From assembly GCA_964346145.1 (NCBI GenBank), contig CAYFTL010000038.1, positions 1-19,100 of the forward strand: a stretch of 19,100 nucleotides of DNA, given 5' to 3'. The notes under the pieces are model-generated. The model did no database searches, was not told where the DNA came from, and saw nothing but the letters and a program-made list of their open reading frames with translations. Positions 1 through 6,808 of the stretch are shown in pieces. The translations under genes and the position numbers were made by a program. Source of the DNA: CAYFTL01 sp964346145 (GTDB lineage Bacteria; Bacillota; Clostridia; Christensenellales; Aristaeellaceae). How positions within the stretch are numbered: the first letter of the stretch is position 1; each line of letters begins with the position of its first letter.

Positions 1-1
1 C

Positions 2-322
2 GAGTATCACAGCTGGGAATATCGGGTGGCGACTTGGATTCCTCAAGCGGTTTTGATCGTGGCGTTTGTGGCTTTGCTGGGCATTACGGTAAACCGGGTG
101 CACCCTGGGGATGGAGCATTTGCTTGGTTGTATTTGTTTGCGGCCACGGCGCCCACCTGGCTGTTGAGTGGCCCTAGATACCTGTTTGCGATGTACGCTC
201 TCTATCCGATGTTGACTTTAATTACCCGAAAAAAGTGGCAAGATGGGCTCATGATGACGGCGTTCTTGTTGGGGTTGGTTTTCTTCACCTATCAGTACGC
301 AATCGTGGGCTACGTTTTATAG
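2..322 (+). CDS. PIG-V-like membrane mannosyltransferase, C-terminal part (5' end outside the window)
   Basis: The reading frame is open from the left edge to a TAG at 320-322, so only the last 106 codons are seen and the true start lies outside the window. The fragment is very hydrophobic, with about three to four membrane segments. One of them is followed by the motif SGPRYLFAMYALYP, which resembles the conserved C-terminal region of PIG-V/GPI-mannosyltransferase-2-like proteins of bacteria; these are GT-C enzymes that use polyprenyl-phosphate sugars. Such proteins act in the cytoplasmic membrane with the catalytic site outside. The catalytic first loop is not in the window, so activity cannot be judged. 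The next gene begins 14 bases downstream, so the two are probably co-transcribed. Family assignment rests on a short piece and is moderate; a generic multi-pass membrane protein is the alternative. Confidence 0.55.
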   Translation, partial: EYHSWEYRVATWIPQAVLIVAFVALLGITVNRVHPGDGAFAWLYLFAATAPTWLLSGPRYLFAMYALYPMLTLITRKKWQDGLMMTAFLLGLVFFTYQYAIVGYVL

Positions 323-336
323 CGAGGATGATTTTT

Positions 337-1176
337 GTGAGAGAAGTTAGCGTGCATGAGCTGAGCGAAGTCGTGTGCACACTGTTTTTGCAAGCGTGTT
401 GCAAGTTGGAACCGGGATTGGTAAAATGTTTGGAGCAAGCCCGTGAGAATGAGCGCTCGGACTTCGGGCAAAATATGTTGGAACAGATGATTCAAAACGC
501 TCAGATCGCTTCAATCGAAAATCGTCCCATCTGCCAGGATACCGGCATGGCCGTGGTTTTTTTAGAGGTGGGCCAGCAGGTAGTCTTTGTGGATGGCGAT
601 CTGACGGAAGCCATTAACGATGGGGTACGAAGGGCATATAAAGAGGGGTATTTTAGAAACTCGGTGTTGGATCCGCTGAGCCGGATCAACACGGGCGTCA
701 ACACGCCGGCGATCATCCATACGACGATCATCCCGGGGGAGAAAGTAAATATATCGGTGGCTCCCAAAGGCTTTGGTAGCGAGAATATGGGGCGGCTTGG
801 CATGCTGACCCCGTCTCAAGGCACCGAGGGTGTAATCGATTTTGTGGTGGAAACGGTGCGCCTGGCTGGTGCGAACCCCTGTCCGCCACTGGTGGTAGGC
901 ATAGGAATTGGTGGCACGATGGAGTACGCCTGCTTTATGGCTAAGCATGCGCTGCTGCGCTCGGTGGGTGAACCATCGAAAGATATAAGGTTGCAGAAAC
1001 TGGAAAAAACCATGTTGGACAAAATCAACCGGCTGGGGATCGGGCCGCAAGGTCTTGGCGGGGATACGACCGCGCTGGCGGTGCATATAGAAACCTTCCC
1101 TACCCATATTGCCGGGTTGCCGGTAGCAGTAAATTTACAATGCCATGTGGCCAGGCACAAGCACCATACGCTGTAA
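337..1176 (+). CDS. class I fumarate hydratase / L(+)-tartrate dehydratase, alpha subunit
   Basis: This is the alpha subunit of an oxygen-sensitive [4Fe-4S] hydro-lyase that interconverts fumarate and malate, or dehydrates tartrate. The product is 279 residues, normal for two-subunit enzymes. The three cluster cysteines are visible: Cys66 in ICQDTG, Cys182 in ANPCPP and Cys269 in LQCHVARH. The conserved KGFGSENMG (144-152) and GIGIGGT segments are also present. I chose the GTG at 337 because GAGG at 324-327 sits 9 bases before it; the in-frame ATG at 328 would leave no spacing to that site. The beta subunit, needed for the complete active site and usually encoded immediately downstream, is absent: an L,D-transpeptidase follows after 30 bases. 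Fumarase and tartrate dehydratase cannot be told apart from this subunit alone. Confidence 0.9.
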   Translation: MREVSVHELSEVVCTLFLQACCKLEPGLVKCLEQARENERSDFGQNMLEQMIQNAQIASIENRPICQDTGMAVVFLEVGQQVVFVDGDLTEAINDGVRRAYKEGYFRNSVLDPLSRINTGVNTPAIIHTTIIPGEKVNISVAPKGFGSENMGRLGMLTPSQGTEGVIDFVVETVRLAGANPCPPLVVGIGIGGTMEYACFMAKHALLRSVGEPSKDIRLQKLEKTMLDKINRLGIGPQGLGGDTTALAVHIETFPTHIAGLPVAVNLQCHVARHKHHTL

Positions 1177-1206
1177 AGCGTTTGCGCCTGACCAATAGGA
1201 GGCCAA

Positions 1207-2106
1207 TTGAAGAAGACGAATAAAAAAAGAAACAGAAAAAGTCAGAATGGTAAAAAAGTTAGCTGGTGGAGTGCGCTGGTTTTAACTTTGTGCACCTGCA
1301 TCATCGCTTTGTTTGCGCTAAGGTATCTTTCCGGTTCATCAATGAATACAAACACAGCGGGCAATGTGCCGTCGTCCCACCAAAAAACTCAAGCGACGGC
1401 CAGCTTAAAACCTTCGCCGTCTTTAGAGCCGGTGGTAACAGCCATGCCGATCCCCACTTCTGAGCCTACCCCTAAAGTTACGGAAAAGCCGACCCCGACG
1501 CCTACTCCGGTTGAGATAGAGCTTCCTTACCTTTTGGAGGTGGATAAAGGCAACCAGCGGGTAAATGTGTTTACCGTAGGCAAAAGCGGAGAGTACGATT
1601 TGCTGGTGAAAACCATGATATGCAGCACCGGAGAAGATCCCGGCACGCTGAAAGAGGGTTACTACGCCATGAGCGATAGGTATCGTTGGCGGCTGATGTT
1701 TGATAGAAGCTATGCTCAATACGCCTGCCGTATCGTCGATCGAATTCTGTTTCACTCGGTAACCTATTCGGCCAGGAGTGCAGATGCGCTAAATGCGGAT
1801 AATTATGAAAACCTTGGAACGCCTGCGTCCCATGGATGTGTCCGCTTGACGGTTAAGGACGCAAAGTGGCTGTATGAAAACTGTCCGAAGGGCACCCCGA
1901 TCCACGTGGTGGAGCGCTCTGAGCGCCAGCCCAACAAAAAGGAAATCGACTTACCCAAATTGGTTAGCGGGCAATGGGATCCCACCGATCCTCACAGGAG
2001 CAATCCGGATTATGACGAATCCTTAAAAGTCACCAAACCGGATCCGACGCCCTACCCGGGTGTAACGCCCAAGCCCACTCAATTTGTCTGGTCGGACAAC
2101 AAATAA
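1207..2106 (+). CDS. membrane-anchored L,D-transpeptidase (YkuD domain)
   Basis: L,D-transpeptidases make 3-3 cross-links in peptidoglycan or attach groups to it, using a catalytic cysteine outside the membrane. The 299-residue product starts with a lysine/arginine-rich cytoplasmic tail (1-17) and has one membrane segment at about 20-41. A Ser/Thr/Pro-rich stalk follows (about 52-105, including PTPTPTP), then a YkuD domain (about 107-236). Catalytic residues are His183 in the LFHSV motif and the SHGCVR motif with His209, Cys211 and Arg213. A second Pro-rich tail (YPGVTPKPTQ) follows the domain. The start is TTG at 1207, preceded by AGGAGG at 1197-1202 with a short 4-base spacing; no ATG or GTG exists ahead of the membrane segment, so TTG is the best choice and may lower expression. 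A strong terminator lies 31 bases after the stop. Confidence 0.92.
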   Translation: MKKTNKKRNRKSQNGKKVSWWSALVLTLCTCIIALFALRYLSGSSMNTNTAGNVPSSHQKTQATASLKPSPSLEPVVTAMPIPTSEPTPKVTEKPTPTPTPVEIELPYLLEVDKGNQRVNVFTVGKSGEYDLLVKTMICSTGEDPGTLKEGYYAMSDRYRWRLMFDRSYAQYACRIVDRILFHSVTYSARSADALNADNYENLGTPASHGCVRLTVKDAKWLYENCPKGTPIHVVERSERQPNKKEIDLPKLVSGQWDPTDPHRSNPDYDESLKVTKPDPTPYPGVTPKPTQFVWSDNK

Positions 2107-2137
2107 CGGGCAACAAAAGTTTTCCTTTGGAATCGAT

Positions 2138-2185
2138 AAAAAAGGCTCCCCAGTGTAGTCAACTACAGCGGGGAGCCTTTTAAAA
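2138..2185. terminator. bidirectional intrinsic terminator between convergent genes
   Basis: AAAAGGCTCCCC (2140-2151) pairs perfectly with GGGGAGCCTTTT (2170-2181). An inner stem TGTAGT/ACTACA (2154-2159 with 2162-2167) extends the hairpin. The A-run on the left and T-run on the right give a U-tract on either strand. It lies between the L,D-transpeptidase (plus) and the acyl-CoA synthetase (minus), so it can stop both transcripts. Confidence 0.92.
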
Positions 2186-2208
2186 TTTGCTGACAATGAC
2201 AGGCAGCG

Positions 2209-3870
2209 TTACCGTTGCTGCTTGTCCTTTTCGCGAATCATTTTTCGTTGAATCTTGCCGGAAACCGTCTTGGGTAGCTCGTCTACAAATTCGATAATAC
2301 GGGGGTATTTGTAGGGGGCGGTAACCCGCTTTACGTGATCCTGCAGTTCGGTTTTAAGCTCCTCCGACGGCGCATAGCCCTTGGCCAGCATGATGGTAGC
2401 CTTAACCACTTGGCCGCGTACGGGATGGGGTACACCGGTTATGGCGCACTCTAATACAGCAGGGTGTTCAATCAGTGCAGATTCGACCTCAAAGGGGCCG
2501 ATGCGGTATCCCGACGACTTGATTACGTCGTCGGCCCGGCCGACAAACCAGTAGCAGCCTTGCTCATCTCGCCAAGCCATGTCGCCCGTGTGGTATACGC
2601 CGCCGGCAAAGGCTTCGGCGGTTAGCTCGGGGTTGCGGTAATACCCTTTAAACAACCCGGGAGGGAAACCCTCGGCAATATCGACGCACAACTCGCCTTC
2701 TTCGCCGTCTTCCACGTCTCGGAAATTGGAGTCCAGCAGCCGAATTTTGTAGTGGGGGGAAGGGATGCCGGTAGAACCGGGCACCGGCTCCATCCACTTG
2801 GGGGTCATTAAGATGGGGGTGGTTTCGGATTGTCCGAAACCTTCGTGCAATTTTACGCCCGTGGCTTTGTAGAATTGCTGGTAAACTTCCGGGTTCAGGG
2901 GTTCGCCTGCGATGGTGGCCGACCTCAATGAGGAAAGGTCGTACTTGCCGATATCCTCGCGAATCATAAACCGGAAGATGGTGGGCGGCGCGCAAAAGCT
3001 GGTCAATTTATATTTAGAAATAATTTCCAGCATTTTTTGTGCATTAAACTTGTCAAAATCGTACACGAAATTGATTGCACCGGCAATCCATTGTCCATAA
3101 AACTTACCCCATCCGCATTTTGCCCAGCCGCTGTCGGCGACGGTCAGGTGGACGGATTGCTCATCTAGCCCTTGCCAGAAAACGGCGGTAGGGATGTGGC
3201 CCAGCGGATACAAAAAGTCATGCACAACCATCTTGGGCATGCCGGTGGTGCCGCTGGTAAAATACATCAGCATAATGTCGTCGTTGTTGGTGGTGGACTC
3301 TGTAGGGCGATCAAAAGCATCCGAAGCATCGTTCAACATTGCGTCAAAATTCAAAAAGCCTTCGTGATCGCCGCCTAAGGCGGCTATGTTTGCCAGGGAC
3401 TCGCACTCGGGCACGGCGGCGCGCACATGGCCCAATATTTCATCTTCACCAACGCATATGATGGCCTTGGCGCTGGCCGCGTTGCAGCGGTAGACGATAT
3501 CTTTTTTCTGGAGCTGATGGGTTGCGGGAATTTGAACTGCGCCGATGCGCATCAACCCCAGGGCGATAAACCAATATTCATACCGGCGTTTGAGCAACAA
3601 AAGAACCGGATCCCCTTTTTGGATGCCCATTTGCGTCAGCAGGTTGGCGCACCGATTGGAATAGAGTTGCACATCCTTAAAGGTAAAAATGCGCTCTTCT
3701 CCCTGCTCGTTGGTCCAGATCATGGCCACCTGTTCGGGAGACTTTTCGGCATATTCGTCGATGATGTCGTAGGCAAAGTTAAAGTTTTCAGGGATATGCA
3801 AACGATAATTTTCCAAAAACTCGTCCAACGAGTTGAAGTCGGTTCGGGTAAAACGGTCGGCCAATTGCAT
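2209..3870 (-). CDS. AMP-forming acyl-CoA synthetase (acetyl-CoA synthetase/medium-chain ligase-like)
   Basis: This member of the ANL adenylating superfamily activates a carboxylic acid with ATP to an acyl-AMP and then to a CoA thioester. At 553 residues it is full length for the medium-chain/acetyl-CoA-synthetase-like branch. The core motifs are all intact: the P-loop TSGTTGMPK (205-213), GFGQSET (344-350), HTGD (427-430), the hinge region GRADDVIKSSGYRIGPFEVE (444-463) and the C-terminal catalytic lysine in KTVSGKIQR (Lys539). No signal peptide or membrane segment is seen, so it is cytosolic. ATG at 3870 is supported by AGGAGG 9 bases upstream. It is the second gene of an operon, 25 bases after the XRE/cupin regulator, which suggests that the regulator senses its substrate or product. 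The acid used (short, medium, branched or aromatic) cannot be read from the sequence. Confidence 0.92.
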   Translation of the reverse strand: MQLADRFTRTDFNSLDEFLENYRLHIPENFNFAYDIIDEYAEKSPEQVAMIWTNEQGEERIFTFKDVQLYSNRCANLLTQMGIQKGDPVLLLLKRRYEYWFIALGLMRIGAVQIPATHQLQKKDIVYRCNAASAKAIICVGEDEILGHVRAAVPECESLANIAALGGDHEGFLNFDAMLNDASDAFDRPTESTTNNDDIMLMYFTSGTTGMPKMVVHDFLYPLGHIPTAVFWQGLDEQSVHLTVADSGWAKCGWGKFYGQWIAGAINFVYDFDKFNAQKMLEIISKYKLTSFCAPPTIFRFMIREDIGKYDLSSLRSATIAGEPLNPEVYQQFYKATGVKLHEGFGQSETTPILMTPKWMEPVPGSTGIPSPHYKIRLLDSNFRDVEDGEEGELCVDIAEGFPPGLFKGYYRNPELTAEAFAGGVYHTGDMAWRDEQGCYWFVGRADDVIKSSGYRIGPFEVESALIEHPAVLECAITGVPHPVRGQVVKATIMLAKGYAPSEELKTELQDHVKRVTAPYKYPRIIEFVDELPKTVSGKIQRKMIREKDKQQR

Positions 3871-3895
3871 GGATGTATTCCTCCTGTTTGCGAGA

Positions 3896-4453
3896 TTAAT
3901 AGGGAATAACCATGGCTAAAAATCGGCAAGGTTGGTCATCTGCGGCTTGCATTGCGTGGGGATAGTTTGAATCGTAATATACACTGTCGCCAGGCCCAAG
4001 CACCATTTCCTGATCGCCTATTTTTAGCCGAAGCGTGCCTTCCAGCACATAATCGAACTCTTGCCCGGGGTGGCTGTTGGTTTCCATGATCGGGTTGGCT
4101 TCCGGCGATACGGTGACCAGCAGTGGCTCGATTTTTCGGTGGTTAAAATTGTAAGCAAGGTTTTTATAAGTATAATGGTGGCGGCGTTGAATATCGACGC
4201 CCATGTTTTGACGAGTTACAGAATAAACGCTCATGCGGGGGGATTCCCCGGTGAGGATCGTAGTGGTATCCACATTAAAAAAGTTTGAAAGCTCCAGCAA
4301 AAAGCTGATGGGGATATCCACGGCGCCGCTTTCGTATGTTGCATATTCTTCAGCGGTTACTCCGGTATGCTCGGCAACCTGCTCGACGGTGTAGCCCGAA
4401 ATCTCGCGTAAATCTTGTATGCGCATGGCGATTTGTTTCACTTGATCGGACAC
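3896..4453 (-). CDS. XRE-family HTH transcriptional regulator with C-terminal cupin domain
   Basis: The 185-residue protein has a Cro/C1-type helix-turn-helix at about residues 10-65 and a cupin sensor domain at about 105-183. Putative metal or ligand residues in the cupin are His128 and Glu132 (SHPGQEFDYVLEG) and His166 in the second motif (GPGDSVYYDSNYPHAM). Proteins of this design usually repress their own operon and respond to a small molecule bound in the cupin. The start is GTG at 4453, with GGGAGG on the minus strand at 4468-4463 and a 9-base spacing. It is the promoter-proximal gene of a two-gene operon with the acyl-CoA synthetase, so autoregulation and local control of that enzyme is the likely role. 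The ligand is unknown. Confidence 0.88.
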   Translation of the reverse strand: MSDQVKQIAMRIQDLREISGYTVEQVAEHTGVTAEEYATYESGAVDIPISFLLELSNFFNVDTTTILTGESPRMSVYSVTRQNMGVDIQRRHHYTYKNLAYNFNHRKIEPLLVTVSPEANPIMETNSHPGQEFDYVLEGTLRLKIGDQEMVLGPGDSVYYDSNYPHAMQAADDQPCRFLAMVIPY

Positions 4454-4492
4454 AATTAGGCACCTCCCAAATTTAAAATATATATTTTTATG

Positions 4493-4521
4493 ATTATAGA
4501 CAAAAGAAGCACCCGCTGCAA
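4493..4521 (-). promoter_or_regulatory. sigma-A-type promoter of the regulator/acyl-CoA synthetase operon
   Basis: Read on the minus strand, a perfect TATAAT (-10, 4498-4493) lies 17 bases after TTGCAG (-35, 4521-4516). Transcription would begin near 4486, leaving a short AT-rich leader of about 33 bases before the GTG at 4453. The -35 is weak (3 of 6 consensus bases), but the spacing and -10 are ideal. Confidence 0.7.
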
Positions 4522-4523
4522 GT

Positions 4524-4548
4524 CTTTTTTGTGATTATTGCAAAAAGG
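4524..4548. repeat. inverted repeat next to the regulator promoter, possible operator
   Basis: CTTTTTTG (4524-4531) and CAAAAAGG (4541-4548) form an 8-base inverted repeat with one G-T pair and a 9-base centre. It abuts the upstream side of the -35 box at 4516-4521 of the XRE/cupin operon, a plausible place for regulator binding. It is AT-rich and could be chance. Confidence 0.3.
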
Positions 4549-4594
4549 GGAATAAAACAACGATTTCAATCAGCTTTGCGGTTTTTGAACACAC

Positions 4595-4628
4595 GCATTT
4601 ATGCAAACACTTATTTGTAACATAGGTG
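4595..4628. repeat. pair of short inverted repeats in the divergent intergenic region
   Basis: GCATTTATGC (4595-4604) is a 4-base palindrome around TT. It is followed by CACTTAT (4608-4614) and ATAGGTG (4622-4628), which pair over 7 positions with one G-T pair. They lie between the two divergent promoters. They do not resemble the Gram-positive LexA box (GAAC-N4-GTTC). A binding-site role is only a possibility. The rest of the 305-base gap 4454-4758 holds the two promoters, a leader hairpin and the uvrB ribosome binding site; I see no RNA gene or coding frame in it. Confidence 0.25.
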
Positions 4629-4641
4629 TGATGACTAGAAA

Positions 4642-4670
4642 TAGACAAATGTGGTATATTAAATTATAGC
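4642..4670 (+). promoter_or_regulatory. probable promoter of uvrB and the downstream repair/replication genes
   Basis: TAGACA (4642-4647, 5 of 6 matches to the -35 consensus) is followed after 17 bases by TATAGC (4665-4670, 4 of 6 to the -10 consensus). A start near 4677 would give a leader of about 80 bases before the uvrB ATG. An alternative -10, TATATT at 4655-4660, lacks a good -35. Confidence 0.5.
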
Positions 4671-4696
4671 ACCATAGAAAAATTATATGTTGCATA

Positions 4697-4719
4697 GGCC
4701 GCTGGCAATGTGTGCGGCC
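4697..4719 (+). promoter_or_regulatory. hairpin in the uvrB 5' leader
   Basis: GGCCGC (4697-4702) and GCGGCC (4714-4719) can form a 6-base all-G/C stem with an 11-base loop in the predicted leader RNA, 25 bases ahead of the Shine-Dalgarno. No U-tract follows, so it is not a terminator. It might stabilise the message or affect translation; no function is shown. Confidence 0.3.
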
Positions 4720-4758
4720 AAGGTTTGGAATTCAGGACAATTATGGAGGAATTGGCGA

Positions 4759-6780
4759 ATGAACCAATTTAAAATTCATTCTGCTTTTAAGCCCCAGGGG
4801 GATCAGCCCCAGGCGATTGAAGCGTTGGCCGACGGAATCACAAAAGGATTGCACGATCAGGTTTTGCTGGGCGTTACCGGATCGGGCAAAACCTTTACGA
4901 TGGCTAACGTGATTGAAAAATTGCAGCGGCCTACGTTGGTGATTGCGCATAACAAAACTTTGGCGGCGCAATTGGCTGCCGAGTTTCGGGAATTTTTCCC
5001 CGACAGTGCGGTCGGCTACTTTGTGTCTTACTACGACTATTATCAGCCGGAAGCCTATATTCCGTCCACCGATACCTTTATCGAAAAGGATGCATCCATC
5101 AACGACGAAATCGATCGTATGCGCCACAGCGCCACCTCTTGGCTGCGGGAACGCCGGGATGTAATCATCGTGGCATCGGTTAGCTGCATCTATGGCCTGG
5201 GTGCGCCGGAGGAATATGAAAACCTGTCGGTATCGCTTCGGGAAGGGGCGTCCCTAGACCGGGATGAGCTTTTGCGCCAGCTTGTGGATATACAGTATGA
5301 GCGCAACGATTTTGAGTTCGAACGGGGCAGCTTTCGCGTTCGAGGCGATGTGGTGGAAATCATTCCGGCGGGATACGATCAAAAGGCGATTCGCGTAGAG
5401 TTTTTTGGAGACGAAATCGACCGAATTTCTGAGGTAGACAGCTTGACCGGTCAAGTGCTGCACCATTTGAACCATGTGATGGTGTTCCCGGCATCCCACT
5501 ATGCGATTTCGCGGGAAAAGCTGGATGGAGCCATAGGGCAAATTGAAGAAGACTTGCACAAGCGGTTGACTTTGTTGCGGGAAAACGACCGCCTGCTGGA
5601 GGCGCAACGGCTGGAACAACGCACCAACTACGACATCGAAATGATGCGCGAGATCGGCTACTGTTCGGGTATCGAAAATTATTCCCGTTACTTCGATGGA
5701 CGCAAACCCGGCGAGCCACCATTTACTTTGCTGGACTACTTCCCAAAGGACATGTTGGTGTTTATAGACGAATCCCACGTGACCATCCCTCAAATACGCG
5801 CCATGTACAACGGTGACTATGCGCGCAAAACTTCGTTGGTGGATTTCGGTTTCAGACTGCCGGCGGCCTACGACAATCGGCCGCTCAAGTTCGACGAGTT
5901 TGAAAAGCGCATCGGTCAGACCATATATGTGTCGGCCACTCCGGCGTCTTACGAACTGGAGCATGCCAAACAGGTGGTGGAACAGATTATCCGTCCGACG
6001 GGCTTGATCGATCCAGAGATTGTTATGCGGCCGGCCACGGGTCAAGTCGATGATTTGCTCGGCGAGATTCGAAAGGTGGTCGCCCAAGGGGATCGGGTGC
6101 TGGTCACCACGTTGACCAAGCGCATGGCTGAAAACTTAACTGATTACCTGCGGGAAATGGAAGTTAAGGTGGAGTACTTGCATTCGGATGTGGAAACGCT
6201 GGAGCGCATCAAAATCATCCGCGAACTGCGTGCGGGCGAATTCGATGTGTTGGTGGGCATAAACCTGCTGCGCGAAGGTTTGGATATGCCCGAGGTTTCC
6301 CTGGTTGCCATTTTGGATGCGGACAAGGAAGGCTTCTTGCGCTCGGAGACCTCTTTGGTTCAAACCATAGGGCGCGCTGCGCGCAACGTGAACGGGCGGG
6401 TTATCATGTACGCAGACGCCCTTACCGATTCGATGATGCGTGCCATTCAGGAAACCAACCGGCGGCGGGCCATTCAGCAGGCCTACAACCAGGAACACGG
6501 GATTACTCCCCAAAGTGTCACCAAAGCGGTGCGCGAACTTCTGGATGTAACCCGGGCGCCGGATTCGGATGCGTCCGGCCGAGATATTATGGACGCTGAG
6601 GAGCGCCGCATGGCCATCGACCATGTGGAAGAACAAATGCTGGAAGCAGCAGCAAACTTGGATTTTGAACGCGCTGCCAAACTACGCGACAGGATGTTAG
6701 AACTGAAAGGCGAAAAGGTGGCCGACGATGCAGGCGGGGCGCGCACATCGGCAAGAAAACGCGGCAAGGGCAGGCGCTAA
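4759..6780 (+). CDS. uvrB: UvrABC system protein B (excinuclease subunit)
   Basis: UvrB is the damage-verifying helicase-like subunit of nucleotide excision repair; it receives lesions from UvrA and recruits UvrC for incision. The 673-residue product is full length. It has the Walker A motif GVTGSGKT (38-45), HNKTLAAQLA, the beta-hairpin region YYDYYQPEAYIPSTDTF, the Walker B-type DESH (337-340), the helicase motif QTIGRAARN, and a C-terminal UVR domain (about 622-650) that contacts UvrC, followed by a basic tail. ATG at 4759 (MNQFKIHSAF) is chosen because it matches the usual N-terminus and has GGAGG at 4745-4749. The frame is open 24 codons further upstream to 4687, but that stretch has no ribosome site and does not look like UvrB. 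uvrA, the common partner gene, is not next to it; polC follows after 28 bases. Confidence 0.98.
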   Translation: MNQFKIHSAFKPQGDQPQAIEALADGITKGLHDQVLLGVTGSGKTFTMANVIEKLQRPTLVIAHNKTLAAQLAAEFREFFPDSAVGYFVSYYDYYQPEAYIPSTDTFIEKDASINDEIDRMRHSATSWLRERRDVIIVASVSCIYGLGAPEEYENLSVSLREGASLDRDELLRQLVDIQYERNDFEFERGSFRVRGDVVEIIPAGYDQKAIRVEFFGDEIDRISEVDSLTGQVLHHLNHVMVFPASHYAISREKLDGAIGQIEEDLHKRLTLLRENDRLLEAQRLEQRTNYDIEMMREIGYCSGIENYSRYFDGRKPGEPPFTLLDYFPKDMLVFIDESHVTIPQIRAMYNGDYARKTSLVDFGFRLPAAYDNRPLKFDEFEKRIGQTIYVSATPASYELEHAKQVVEQIIRPTGLIDPEIVMRPATGQVDDLLGEIRKVVAQGDRVLVTTLTKRMAENLTDYLREMEVKVEYLHSDVETLERIKIIRELRAGEFDVLVGINLLREGLDMPEVSLVAILDADKEGFLRSETSLVQTIGRAARNVNGRVIMYADALTDSMMRAIQETNRRRAIQQAYNQEHGITPQSVTKAVRELLDVTRAPDSDASGRDIMDAEERRMAIDHVEEQMLEAAANLDFERAAKLRDRMLELKGEKVADDAGGARTSARKRGKGRR

Positions 6781-6808
6781 TTCCTGCGTAAAACAAAGGG
6801 AGATAAAA

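Noticed and set aside
235..336. Longer fumarase alpha start overlapping the upstream gene
   Set aside because: The added residues come from the other frame of the membrane protein gene, and the GTG at 337 has a well-spaced ribosome site.
562..1107. Minus-strand open frame inside the fumarase gene
   Set aside because: It is fully antisense to a well-conserved gene and has no recognisable domain; it arises from the codon usage of the plus strand.
4687..4758. Upstream extension of uvrB by 24 codons
   Set aside because: There is no ribosome site before 4687, the residues do not resemble the UvrB N-terminus, and GGAGG sits correctly before the ATG at 4759.
5254..6087. Long open frame on the minus strand inside uvrB
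   Set aside because: It is the antisense shadow of a conserved coding region, has no ribosome site and shows no recognisable family.
6728..6808. Upstream extension of polC overlapping the end of uvrB
   Set aside because: The 27 added residues are unlike PolC and lack a ribosome site, while AAGGGAGA precedes the ATG at 6809.
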